Source of the DNA: Bacillota bacterium
Lineage (GTDB): Bacteria > Bacillota > Clostridia > Clostridiales > Clostridiaceae
NCBI GenBank assembly: GCA_023435985.1
Contig: JAEZKY010000328.1
Location: 1-44,894, forward strand
DNA: 44,894 nucleotides
Direction of reading: 5' to 3'
Shown here: positions 23,120-31,825 of the stretch, piece after piece
How the letters are laid out: every line of letters starts with the position of its first letter
Position numbering within the stretch: the stretch's first letter is position 1
Program-made: the position numbers and the translations under genes
The notes under the pieces: generated by a model
Told to the model about the DNA's origin: nothing
Seen by the model: only the letters and a program-made list of their open reading frames with translations
Databases searched by the model: none

Positions 23120-24790
23120 TTAAATCCATTCACCATTTGATCCTAACTTATATCCATCTACCTCTGTATCATGAAGCATTTCTCCTGATGTATTTAAAAA
23201 ATACCACTTCCCATCATCCTCTAACCAACCTGTTTCCATAGCTCCACTTTCGCTTAAATAATACCATTTTCCTTCGTCACTTATCCATCCAGCTTCCATA
23301 GTTCCACTTTTATTTAAATGATACCAAGTGTTATTATCTTTAACCCAGCCTGTCTGCATTATTCCAGAAGAATTAAAATAGTACCATTCATTTGTGTTAT
23401 ATAACCAGCATACGGTTTTTCTACCTTCTCCATTAATATATATTTTGCTTCCATCATCATTTGTAAACCATCCAAATCTGCTTGATAAGGTTTCCTCAGA
23501 TTTTATTTCTTCTGCTGCTTTGTCTGGTTTATCTGCTTTTATTGAATAAATATCGTTATCTTCACTCCAAATTATCATATGATTGTCATCATAAACAGAT
23601 AACCTATCCATCCCCTTATCAATTCTATAAACCTTATTCCATTCGCTATAATTATCAAATTTATATACAAATCCACCTTTTATTTTCCACAAGTTTCCAC
23701 TCGAATCAATATCCATATCTCCTATTTCTTCTGTATCCACATTGTTAGCGTAAACATAATTTTGATTATTTCTTTCTTCATATAAGGAAATAGTTTGAAT
23801 AGTTATTGTTCCTGAATTCTTTATATATTCCACTATATATCCCCCAGCTACAGTTATTTGAGCATCATCGAGAAGACTTACTGAGGTTCCATCTGTACCT
23901 GAAAGTATATATGTGACTGCTGTTTTTGCATAATTAGCTCCATCAATTTTATCTTCAGCCTGCTCTTTTGAAACCTTTTGAAGTGCCAAAAAGCTTACTG
24001 TTTTACCATCATCTTCACTCGTATCAAATGCATCTCCGCTATTTACATCAATTCCATCTATCTCACTTATTACTTTATTACTTTCAATAGTAACTTTTAT
24101 AGTCCTATATATATAATCTGCATCCTGACCAAGTACTTTAGAATCTGAGACAAATGCTTTAGTACCTTCCTTCTTCTTCTCTGTATTTTCTAATCTTACA
24201 GCACCACCTGTGGTTGTTTTTATTTTAAGTTCCCCCAAATTATAATCCACATCTATATAATTTCCATTTGAATCTGTATATACGGTATACCCATCATAAT
24301 TAGCACTATACCAACTTTTACCAAATTTCATTCTAGGAATTTCAATTAAATCTTTTAATTCATTATAATCAGAATATCTTTCCTTTGCTTTATTCCTTAT
24401 ATTTTTCTTTAGAGCAATAGCAGCATAATCTGTCCCCTCATCTATTGAGCTGTCTTCAGATATCTCCCCATTTGACATATCTAAGTAATCATCATCATCC
24501 ATTTTAACGTATTTATCTAAATATGTATTAGAATCCAATTTCAAATCCATATCACTAAGTTCTGTGCATTTATCGCCATCAAAGTAATAATCTCCGTCTG
24601 TTTCAACTGCCTCAGTTTTCCCATCTATATAGAATTTACCATCTTTGTAAGCGACCGCCTCATAAATATCCCCATCTTTTGTTTGAATTCTAGGATAAGT
24701 ATCAGCTTTTGCCTGTACCGTCCCTGCTACTGAAGTTACAATAACTGCTGCAATTAAAATTGGTGTGATTTTATTTATTCTTTTTATCAT
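23120..24790 (-). CDS. Large secreted protein with cell-wall-binding repeats
   Basis: 556 residues from the ATG at 24790, which follows GGGAGGAATT; the in-frame ATG at 24802 lies before that ribosome site. The signal peptide ends near VQAKAD. The N-terminal ~430 residues are acidic, rich in Asp/Tyr/Gly and beta-like, and not recognised. The C-terminus has three to four ~20-residue choline-binding-type repeats (WYHLNKSGTMEAGW, WYYLSESGAMETGW, WYFLNTSGEM) that would hold it in the wall. It has its own copy of the iron promoter and sits between the ABC operon and its regulator. This suggests a surface role in iron starvation, which is inferred from location. Confidence 0.8.
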   Translation of the reverse strand: MIKRINKITPILIAAVIVTSVAGTVQAKADTYPRIQTKDGDIYEAVAYKDGKFYIDGKTEAVETDGDYYFDGDKCTELSDMDLKLDSNTYLDKYVKMDDDDYLDMSNGEISEDSSIDEGTDYAAIALKKNIRNKAKERYSDYNELKDLIEIPRMKFGKSWYSANYDGYTVYTDSNGNYIDVDYNLGELKIKTTTGGAVRLENTEKKKEGTKAFVSDSKVLGQDADYIYRTIKVTIESNKVISEIDGIDVNSGDAFDTSEDDGKTVSFLALQKVSKEQAEDKIDGANYAKTAVTYILSGTDGTSVSLLDDAQITVAGGYIVEYIKNSGTITIQTISLYEERNNQNYVYANNVDTEEIGDMDIDSSGNLWKIKGGFVYKFDNYSEWNKVYRIDKGMDRLSVYDDNHMIIWSEDNDIYSIKADKPDKAAEEIKSEETLSSRFGWFTNDDGSKIYINGEGRKTVCWLYNTNEWYYFNSSGIMQTGWVKDNNTWYHLNKSGTMEAGWISDEGKWYYLSESGAMETGWLEDDGKWYFLNTSGEMLHDTEVDGYKLGSNGEWI

Positions 24791-24887
24791 AATTCCTCCC
24801 ATTATATAATTTTTAAAAAATATTTTAAGTAATTTATAATAAATCTAAAATTTATGCTATAATGTTCCTAGCGAAATCAATTGTATA

Positions 24888-24902
24888 TGATATTCATTCT
24901 CA
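24888..24902 (-). promoter_or_regulatory. Fur box of the wall-binding protein gene
   Basis: The same 15-mer as at 22960-22974, inside a 24-bp identical core. It lies about 100 bases upstream of the wall-protein start, between it and the divergent AraC regulator, so it may also affect the regulator. Confidence 0.75.
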
Positions 24903-25029
24903 ATTCAACGATCACACTTAAATTAACTATTTTTACATCTTAGCTAATTATTTATTGCATAATTATTAATAATTTTGTTTATTCTACTGCGATATTAAAG
25001 TTTAGTAATAAAAATATAAGGAGTATTTT

Positions 25030-26031
25030 ATGATTGTCAAATCTAGTAAAGAATTTAAAGCAGCAGTATTAGAAAAATTAAATTTTAGTATTTTCCCAAA
25101 TGAAAATTATACTTTATATACAGATACAAATAGACCTGAACTCGGTCATTTAATCAGTTATTCAAGAGATGGTTATTATAATTTAGGCATTGCAGACTAT
25201 ACTATTCCAAAAGACTTTTCTTTATCTTTTGCTACCCCTGAACTTTTAATGCGTTTTGGTTTAGTTTATAAAGGAATTACAGAATTTCAACTTGAAAACA
25301 GTCCTGTATCCTCTTTCACCCCTTCTTCTTTTTTTGTGATTGAAAAAAATATAAAAGGACGACAGAGATGGAAAAAAGGACAACACTATCATGGAACTGA
25401 AATAACTATTCATGAAAGATATTTTGAAGAAATAATTAAGCCTAATTTTCCAAACATAATGGATCTTAATGCTTTTCTGAAAAATTATACATATACTTAT
25501 CTGCCTTTAGAAATTGTAAATATTATTCATCAGCTTCAAAGCTTAGCTAATAAAAACTTATTAAATAGTATTTATCTTGAAAGTAAAATCTTAGAATGCA
25601 TAGGTATTTTAATAAATGAAGCTAATAGAGCCCCTGAAAATGCTTTTACTAATCAAATTAATTATGGAAATATTAATATTGGAAATGCTAGAATAATAAA
25701 ATTAACTTCTTCTGATATTCATTCTATTCAAAAAGCTCATGATATTTTATCAAAGAATTATCATAATCCTCCAAGCATAAATACTTTAAGTAAGATGGTA
25801 TTTTTAAATGAGCAAAAGCTAAAAGCTGGTTTTTCAAAACATTATCATATGACAATTGGCGAATATACAAATCATATCAGAATGACTATGGCTGCAAATC
25901 TTTTATCAACAACAGATTTAAGCATAGAAGATATAGCTTGGAAGGTTGGTTACAACTACTCAGCTAATTTTTCCAAGATGTTTAAGAAGACTTATGGGAA
26001 AACACCATTAAAATTTAGAAAAATTAAATAG
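25030..26031 (+). CDS. PchR/YbtA-like AraC-family regulator of iron uptake
   Basis: 333 residues. The N-terminal sensing domain (about 1-220) is of the PchR-type. The C-terminal AraC HTH pair follows: PSINTLSKMVFLNEQKLKAG, IGEYTNHIRMTMAANLL, then IEDIAWKVGYNYSANFSKMF. PchR-like proteins bind ferric siderophores and activate the cognate uptake genes. This gene is divergent from the iron locus and shares an intergenic region with a Fur box, so it probably drives the wall protein and the ABC operon when its chelate is present. Ribosome site: AAGGAGTATTTTATG. Confidence 0.85.
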   Translation: MIVKSSKEFKAAVLEKLNFSIFPNENYTLYTDTNRPELGHLISYSRDGYYNLGIADYTIPKDFSLSFATPELLMRFGLVYKGITEFQLENSPVSSFTPSSFFVIEKNIKGRQRWKKGQHYHGTEITIHERYFEEIIKPNFPNIMDLNAFLKNYTYTYLPLEIVNIIHQLQSLANKNLLNSIYLESKILECIGILINEANRAPENAFTNQINYGNINIGNARIIKLTSSDIHSIQKAHDILSKNYHNPPSINTLSKMVFLNEQKLKAGFSKHYHMTIGEYTNHIRMTMAANLLSTTDLSIEDIAWKVGYNYSANFSKMFKKTYGKTPLKFRKIK

Positions 26032-26042
26032 TAAACTATACT

Positions 26043-26080
26043 AAAAGGCATCTATGTATTTTTGTAGATGCCTTTTCTTG
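26043..26080 (+). terminator. Terminator of the PchR-like gene
   Basis: AAAAGGCATCTA pairs perfectly with TAGATGCCTTTT and is followed by CTTG; the T run is inside the 3' arm. Confidence 0.8.
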
Positions 26081-26107
26081 TTTTCAGTTAATTAACTTTC
26101 AGGCGAC

Positions 26108-26329
26108 CTATTTATTCCTCCCAAATCGTCCATAAGTTCTAATATAGAAATTCAAGTTATTCCCTTTTCAATTAGGTAATAGTTTCGCTTTAGGGGGAAT
26201 CTGATGATATTCTTTACGATTTATTAAGGAATGCCCTTCTAATTTATTAAGCGTTCTGCTCCTCAGAGGAATGTTGGTGTACTCTGGTGGAATAAAGCAA
26301 GCATCTACCCATTTTTGTGCAGTGCTTAC
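26108..26329 (-). pseudogene. Coding relic with in-frame stop, family not recognised
   Basis: The frame from 26329 reads VSTAQKWVDACFIPPEYTNI, then PLRSRTLNKLEGHSLINRKE, then YHQIPPKAKLLPN and a TGA at 26168. It continues KGNNLNFYIRTYGRFGRNK to a stop at 26108. There is no start codon with a ribosome site. Amino-acid use is protein-like throughout, which is unusual for non-coding AT-rich DNA. The rest of the 26.08-26.62 kb gap shows nothing else. Function unknown. Confidence 0.35.
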
Positions 26330-26625
26330 TAATATCTAGGATTAACTTCAAATAAATAAGTCAAAAATATTTGTTCAGAAACTTGCTAAAAAGGCTTTAG
26401 AATTATTTTAGATTTCTAATATAGTAGATATTAAATAAGAATGATATACTATTTATAATATAAATAAAATTAGAAGAAATTCTGAATTTCTTTTGTTTCT
26501 TTTATATCTATTGAACTATATGCATATATTAAATCAACCCCTGTTTTAACTGTATGTTCTATAAAAAACATATAAACTGTGGTATAATGTAAAAATTATA
26601 TGATGAATATTACGGAGGTCTATTT

Positions 26626-26832
26626 ATGGATAAAGGTATAATAAAGATGGTAATTATAGTAACAATTATAGCAATTACCCTGCTGGTTGGCAGCTTATGT
26701 ATAGCAATGCGTTATGGGGGATTAATGATGCGATCTATGAATACATCAAATCAAACAAATCAGGATAGCGGAACTGGACTATCAAATTCATCAAATTCCG
26801 GAAATCAAAAATCTATGTCTACTCAAAAATAA
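26626..26832 (+). CDS. Small single-span membrane protein
   Basis: 68 residues: a short cytoplasmic start, one membrane helix (MVIIVTIIAITLLVGSLCIA) and a Ser/Asn/Gln-rich tail of about 35 residues (SNQTNQDSGTGLSNSSNSG) expected outside. Ribosome site ACGGAGGTCTATTTATG. The tail composition resembles the loop inserted in the adjacent GT39 enzyme. Function unknown. Confidence 0.6.
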   Translation: MDKGIIKMVIIVTIIAITLLVGSLCIAMRYGGLMMRSMNTSNQTNQDSGTGLSNSSNSGNQKSMSTQK

Positions 26833-27023
26833 CAATTTAAAAATCAGTATATAACATATTGTGAAACTTTATCTATATATATTTAAATTAACAATGCACA
26901 TTTAACTAAAGCATGTTTCTGAAATATAACAAGTTTATTTTTTATGAAACTTTTAAATATAAATCTTGTATATAGATAATTATAAATAGCAGATATTTTA
27001 TTTAATGCATAATAATTATCTTA

Positions 27024-27080
27024 CAAAAAAATTACACCAATAGCTCCCACGGCATTATTGCCGCAGGATTTATTGATGTA
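27024..27080 (-). terminator. Terminator of the GT39 gene
   Basis: On the minus strand TACATCAATAAATCC..CGGCA pairs with TGCCG..GAGCTATTGGTGTA, with internal mismatches, and is followed by T7. About 40 bases past the stop. Confidence 0.65.
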
Positions 27081-27116
27081 AATCAAATACTCCCTTTTAA
27101 ATCCACCTCTTTGATT

Positions 27117-29333
27117 TTACTTTAAGGTATCTGCTATAACCTTTAAATCATACAACTTTTCAGATTTGCTGCCTCCAAAATCTCCTGCATTTTGTTTTCT
27201 TGAATTTGAATTTTGACCATCACTTTCATCTGAAGTTTGTGAATTTATATTGGTTTCTTCACTACTTGTCACAGTGTTTTTGTATTCACTTTCTGGAATT
27301 TCTGTACCATTTTCAGTAACCCAATTCATAATTTCGCTGTTTCCGCCCATACCCATTCCTCCTGTCAGTACATATCTAACTTCTCCATTCTTAACCATTT
27401 CTTTAAACTCATCTAATGTAAGTATATTATCATTTGAAAAACCGCCAAGAGCCATTACTGGTTCACCTGTCTGAATTATTATATTGTCAGCACTTTGTGA
27501 TGAAGATACTACAAGTAAATATTTCTCAGTTGTTTTATTACTTTCTAGGAAATTAATTAACTTTGAATTCTCACTGCTGCTTGCTTCCCTACCAAAACCA
27601 AAGCCCCCTCCTTGATTATTTGAAAGAAGTTCTAATCCAGCAGTAGGAATAGTATTATTTACACTATGAGTTATAGCAGCACTTGCTCCAATAAATGGTG
27701 TTACTAAAATAGATATCGTAGCAATTACTGTTAATGCTTTCTTTAATTTTGTACTATTATCTGAATCCACATTATCCTTTTTCATGATAAAAGTTATCAT
27801 ATTTAGAATACAAAGTATTGCTGATACTACGAAGCACACTATCAATGATACTAAAATTATATTTCTTACAACAGTTGATAAACTACTTGTAAAATATGAT
27901 AGCATAATCCCATGAATTATTCCTTCTATAGCAAAAGCTATTGGTAAAAACCACGCTTTCCATTTACCTCCTTTATAAAATTCCCACATTTCAGTAATTC
28001 CAATTCCTGATAAAGCTGCTGCTGGAGGTGCCATCATTGTTAAATAATATGGATGGAATAATCCAGTTGTATAACTAAAGTATATAAATTCAGGAACTAA
28101 CCATACAAACCATAATGCTAATAATGACTTTCTATTATTATCTAATTTAAATCTTAATTTTTCTTTTAATGCACCAGCTATAAATCCTAATAATGCAAGC
28201 GGTAAAAACCAAACTATTTGATCTGATAAACTACTTTTAGTGAATAATCTTGTAATACCTGCTTTTACCTGTGCTCCAAATGTACCTTGAAGACCGCCTT
28301 GACCTCCTGTTCCTCCACCTTGTATTCCTCCATTAGGTGGCTGCATGTTATCATCTCTTTTGCTATTTCCACCATCTTGGCTTGTGCTATCAGTAGGTCC
28401 ACCTTGCAATGCTTGTTGATTTCCATCTATTCCATTACTTGATATTTCTCCTCTGTTGTTTCCACCAGGAGTACCTTGAGTTGACTGCTTACCATCACCA
28501 TTAGCATTTCTACTGCCACCGCCTAGAACTCCATTTGAACTACCACTAAGGCCAAGTCTTTCTAATCCATTATGTCCAATTATTAATTCTAATTCACTAT
28601 TATTAGTACTGCTGCCTACATATGGTCTATTTTGAACTGGTACTAAATCTACAATTGCTGCCCACGAAAAAGATACTGCAATTAAAATGACTGATCCTAT
28701 TATAAGATGTCCTATTTTTTTCTTAAAAGATGTTGTTCCAGATAGAAGGTATGTAATATAAATAGCTGGAGCAATCATATATGCTTCTAACATTTTTATA
28801 TTAAATCCGATACCTACAAGTAACAAGCTTATATAAAGATATTTAGCCTTTCCTGCTTCTGCAGCCTTAGTAAGAGCTAAACAAGCAAATAGTAATGTTA
28901 CAACAAGTAAATTATCTATGGTATTATTTCTACTTGCAGCTACAAACACTGGGGTTACAGCAAGACATAATCCTGAGATAAGCCCGGCTACGCTGCCAAA
29001 CGATCTTTTTACAATATAATATAAAAGATATACTGAAACAATTCCTGCTAATGCTTGTGGCAACAGTATACTCCATCCACTAAATCCAAATATTTTAGCA
29101 GATATTGCTTGTATCCAAAATCCCATCGGCGGCTTGTCAATTGTTACAAAGCTGCCCGGATCAAAAGATACAAAGAAAAAGTTCTTAAGACTTAACGTCA
29201 TGCTCTTTACGCCAGCTGCATAATAACTATTTCCATATCCCTCAATACTTATGTTTGCAAAATTAAGTATTGCTGATAATATTAAAATCAATGATATACT
29301 TATCGTTTCTTTAGTTAATTTAAATCTCTTCAC
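27117..29333 (-). CDS. GT39-family (ArnT/PMT-like) membrane glycosyltransferase
   Basis: 738 residues with about a dozen membrane helices. The N-terminal part has the GT39/ArnT landmarks: GYGNSYYAAGVKSM, then DPGSFVTIDKPPMGFW (the acidic catalytic loop), then RSFGSVAGLISGLCLAVTPV. FHPYYLTMMAPPAAALSGIG is in a later helix. It resembles B. subtilis YkcB, which transfers sugar from a polyprenyl-phosphate carrier to an extracellular acceptor. Residues about 265-350 are a Gly/Asn/Gln-rich insert with few hydrophobic residues. A soluble C-terminal domain (about 565-738) ends in Ser/Asn-rich sequence. Starts with GTG after GAGGAGGACACATATT. No YkcC-type carrier-charging partner is adjacent. Confidence 0.85.
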   Translation of the reverse strand: MKRFKLTKETISISLILILSAILNFANISIEGYGNSYYAAGVKSMTLSLKNFFFVSFDPGSFVTIDKPPMGFWIQAISAKIFGFSGWSILLPQALAGIVSVYLLYYIVKRSFGSVAGLISGLCLAVTPVFVAASRNNTIDNLLVVTLLFACLALTKAAEAGKAKYLYISLLLVGIGFNIKMLEAYMIAPAIYITYLLSGTTSFKKKIGHLIIGSVILIAVSFSWAAIVDLVPVQNRPYVGSSTNNSELELIIGHNGLERLGLSGSSNGVLGGGSRNANGDGKQSTQGTPGGNNRGEISSNGIDGNQQALQGGPTDSTSQDGGNSKRDDNMQPPNGGIQGGGTGGQGGLQGTFGAQVKAGITRLFTKSSLSDQIVWFLPLALLGFIAGALKEKLRFKLDNNRKSLLALWFVWLVPEFIYFSYTTGLFHPYYLTMMAPPAAALSGIGITEMWEFYKGGKWKAWFLPIAFAIEGIIHGIMLSYFTSSLSTVVRNIILVSLIVCFVVSAILCILNMITFIMKKDNVDSDNSTKLKKALTVIATISILVTPFIGASAAITHSVNNTIPTAGLELLSNNQGGGFGFGREASSSENSKLINFLESNKTTEKYLLVVSSSQSADNIIIQTGEPVMALGGFSNDNILTLDEFKEMVKNGEVRYVLTGGMGMGGNSEIMNWVTENGTEIPESEYKNTVTSSEETNINSQTSDESDGQNSNSRKQNAGDFGGSKSEKLYDLKVIADTLK

Positions 29334-29580
29334 AATATGTGTCCTCCTCTTTATTTATTGGTTTAAATCCTCTGTATATACTGATATATCAACTATTGTT
29401 ATACTTCTTAACAACCTACAATACAGTTTTAATTTAAACTTTTCATATTATTTTCTTGAATCAAGTCTTGAGCTCTGTAAGCTTCTGAATCTATACTGGT
29501 ATTCTACCTATCAATTATCACAGCCTTGTTACAGTCTAATCACAAATTATGTACAATTTGAATAATGAATTATAAACATA

Positions 29581-29630
29581 AAAATAACCCACGAAATCCA
29601 TTTTTCAGATTTCATGGGTCTTGTTATTTT
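29581..29630. terminator. Bidirectional-type terminator after the nitroreductase gene
   Basis: AAAATAACCCACGAAATC pairs with GATTTCATGGGT..GTTATTTT across a short loop, with A and T runs on both sides. It lies 66 bases past the nitroreductase stop. Confidence 0.85.
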
Positions 29631-29695
29631 GGAACACACTCTTTAAAATTAGGCAATAAATTTTAATTACATAGTTTTCTTCCTAATTTGTATGA

Positions 29696-30295
29696 TTACT
29701 TAAATACTTTAATGCGTTCTTCTAATGGATTAAATTCTTTTTCACTTGGCTCTGCTGTAGGCTTTCCAAATGGCATTTGTCCAATAATCTTCCAGCTATC
29801 AGGTATATTCCATTCTTTCTTCACATCTGCTTCAATAAGTTCATTATAGTGTTGTAATGATACTCCAAAGCCTTCAATTTCCAAGGCTGTCCAGATAACA
29901 AATTGATGCATTCCACTTGATTGCTGCGACCAAATTGGAAAGTTATCCTTGTAAAGCACAAATTTTTCTTGAAGAGACTCTATTATACTCTTATCCTCAA
30001 AGAATAAAACTGTGCCATATCCACTTTTAAAAGAATTTATCTTATCTTCAGTATCCTTAAACTTGTCAGCTGGCACGATCTTTCTTAAAGCCTCCTTTGT
30101 AATGTCCCATAATTTATCATGTTCCTTGCCGAGCAATAAAACTATCCTTGCACTTTGTGAGTTAAATGCTGATGGAGTATGTTTAACAGAATGCTCTATA
30201 ATTTCTTTAATTCTTTCATCTGAAACAACTGTTTCCTTACTTATTCCATAATATGAACGTCTATCTGCTACTGCACTTAAAAAATCTTTTGACAT
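29696..30295 (-). CDS. Nitroreductase-family flavoprotein (YdfN/Frm2-like)
   Basis: 199 residues. FMN-binding residues appear in DRRSYYGISK and HTPSAFNSQSARIVLLLG. FPIWSQQSSGMHQFVIWTAL, GFGVSLQHYN, WKIIGQMPFGKP are typical of the Frm2/YdfN-like nitroreductases, which reduce nitro or quinone compounds with NAD(P)H. Ribosome site AAGGAGGAATGATTTATG. It follows the pirin gene by 61 bases in the same direction, and an HxlR regulator lies just upstream of both. This suggests a small electrophile-stress unit. Confidence 0.88.
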   Translation of the reverse strand: MSKDFLSAVADRRSYYGISKETVVSDERIKEIIEHSVKHTPSAFNSQSARIVLLLGKEHDKLWDITKEALRKIVPADKFKDTEDKINSFKSGYGTVLFFEDKSIIESLQEKFVLYKDNFPIWSQQSSGMHQFVIWTALEIEGFGVSLQHYNELIEADVKKEWNIPDSWKIIGQMPFGKPTAEPSEKEFNPLEERIKVFK

Positions 30296-30356
30296 AAATC
30301 ATTCCTCCTTATTTATAAAACATATTTATAATAATTTTTAATTATAATGAAAACTA

Positions 30357-31055
30357 CTATTCTTTTCTCATTTCTAAAACTAGAATATGAGAACTTTCTT
30401 TTGCTTTAATTAATATATCTTCTTCAACTATTTCTAGTCCATCTTGAGCATTTAATTCGATATTATTTATTTTAGAAGCTCCCTCTATCTGAACTAAATA
30501 CGCTTGCCTTCCTTCATCTACCAAGAATTTAATTTCTTTTTCTTTCTCAAGTTCTAAAGAATAAATATTTGTATTTTGATTTATTTTTATCGGAGCATCT
30601 CCTTCTTTACTTGAAACCATATGAAGCCATTTATTTTCTCTGTCATTCCACTTGAACCTATAGTCTCCATAATCAGGATTATGCCCTGATTTGTCCGGTA
30701 ATATCCATATTTGTAACAATCTTAATCTTTCTTTACCATAATTAAATTCACTATGATATACTCCTGTTCCAGCGCTCATGTATTGGACATGTCCGCGAGT
30801 TATTGTGTTTTTATTCCCCATACTATCTTCATGTGTAAGATCACCATTAATTACGTATGTTATTATTTCCATATCTTTATGAGGATGTGTATCAAATCCG
30901 GTATCGGGTTCAATTAAATCATCATTTATGACTCTTAAAGTTCCAAACCTAATATTAAATGGATTATAATATTCTGCAAAAGAAAAATGAAATTTACTTC
31001 TTAGCCATCCCAAATCACTACTTCCCATACTCGTACTATCAATCTTTCGTAACAC
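30357..31055 (-). CDS. Pirin-family bicupin protein
   Basis: 232 residues of YhhW/YhaK type. The metal site of the N-terminal cupin is readable: His residues in FDTHPHKDMEIITYV, then a His in VYHSEFNY with the family's Glu spacing. The motif GHVQYMSAGTGVYHSE is the pirin signature. Some relatives degrade quercetin, others act in redox sensing; the role here is not fixed. The start is GTG after GGAGGGATGTAAA. Downstream of the HxlR regulator, upstream of the nitroreductase. Confidence 0.9.
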   Translation of the reverse strand: MLRKIDSTSMGSSDLGWLRSKFHFSFAEYYNPFNIRFGTLRVINDDLIEPDTGFDTHPHKDMEIITYVINGDLTHEDSMGNKNTITRGHVQYMSAGTGVYHSEFNYGKERLRLLQIWILPDKSGHNPDYGDYRFKWNDRENKWLHMVSSKEGDAPIKINQNTNIYSLELEKEKEIKFLVDEGRQAYLVQIEGASKINNIELNAQDGLEIVEEDILIKAKESSHILVLEMRKE

Positions 31056-31274
31056 TTTACATCCCTCCTATTCATTACTATTAATATATAATCAAAATAT
31101 CCCAAATTTTTTCATTAAATTCATCTAACTTACAAAAGCTTACTTAAATAATTTAATATATCTTATTACTTTTAGTAACTAACTATATATAAATTATAAT
31201 ACACTTATTATTGCTGGTCAATAATATTTACAACTATTTTTCTAAATATTTAAATATTAGTTTTTCATAAAAGC

Positions 31275-31316
31275 TAAAAAGTGGCTGCTTCAAATTCATT
31301 TTGATTAAGCCACTTT
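31275..31316 (-). terminator. Terminator of the HxlR gene
   Basis: On the minus strand AAAGTGGCT and AGCCACTTT form a perfect 9-bp stem followed by T5. Confidence 0.8.
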
Positions 31317-31341
31317 CTTATACATTTTATAATGTATTTAA

Positions 31342-31650
31342 CTAAGTCCATTTTTCTGCCCATTTTTGAATTTCATCCATAGCACTTTGAAGGTCTCTTC
31401 CCTTTTTTGTTAATTCATATTCTATTCGTACTGGAGTTTCTGGATAAACTTTTCTTATAATAATTCCTTCCTTCTCCAATTCCTTGAATCTTTCTGTAAG
31501 CATACGAGCACTCATATTAGGAATTGCTTCTGCTATATCTGAAAAACGATTTTGATCATTCAATAACGTTCTTATAATCAAACCGGTCCATCTTTTTCCT
31601 AGTAGTTCAAAGGCATTTTCAAACTTTGGACACATATGAAACTTTTCCAT
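31342..31650 (-). CDS. HxlR-family transcriptional regulator
   Basis: 102 residues from the ATG at 31650, which follows AGGTGGTGATTGAAA; the frame opens two codons earlier at a TTG. Winged HTH with CPKFENAFELLGKRWTGLII, then FSDIAEAIPNMSARMLTERF, then VRIEYELTKKG. The Cys in MCP is the usual redox or electrophile-sensing residue of HxlR proteins. The downstream pirin and nitroreductase, 290 bases further on, are probable targets. Its own terminator separates the units. Confidence 0.88.
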   Translation of the reverse strand: MEKFHMCPKFENAFELLGKRWTGLIIRTLLNDQNRFSDIAEAIPNMSARMLTERFKELEKEGIIIRKVYPETPVRIEYELTKKGRDLQSAMDEIQKWAEKWT

Positions 31651-31735
31651 TTTCAATCACCACCTGTAGTTATTTTATCACACTTACTTTATAATAGTAA
31701 GTACGTTATTTTATTCTTAATCTTTGATTATAATT

Positions 31736-31797
31736 AAACCACCTTTTCTGATGAAAATTAGATTTGTAAATCAATTTTACATCAGAAAAGGTGGTTT
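31736..31797. terminator. 62-bp near-perfect palindrome, end of the arabinose operon
   Basis: The arms AAACCACCTTTTCTGATG and CATCAGAAAAGGTGGTTT are perfect over 18 bp. The 26-base centre pairs again apart from three mismatches (GATTT .. AAATC). It lies 29 bases past the deacetylase-like stop and about 90 bases before the HxlR start, so it would block read-through in either direction. Confidence 0.7.
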
Positions 31798-31825
31798 TAA
31801 TAATATAAATTTAAATTTTAATATA

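Noticed and set aside
30357..31055. Pirin gene as possible target of the serine recombinase, as for phage phiC31
   Set aside because: The pirin gene here is intact and 25 kb away. The junction evidence places the recombinase at the ATPase gene.
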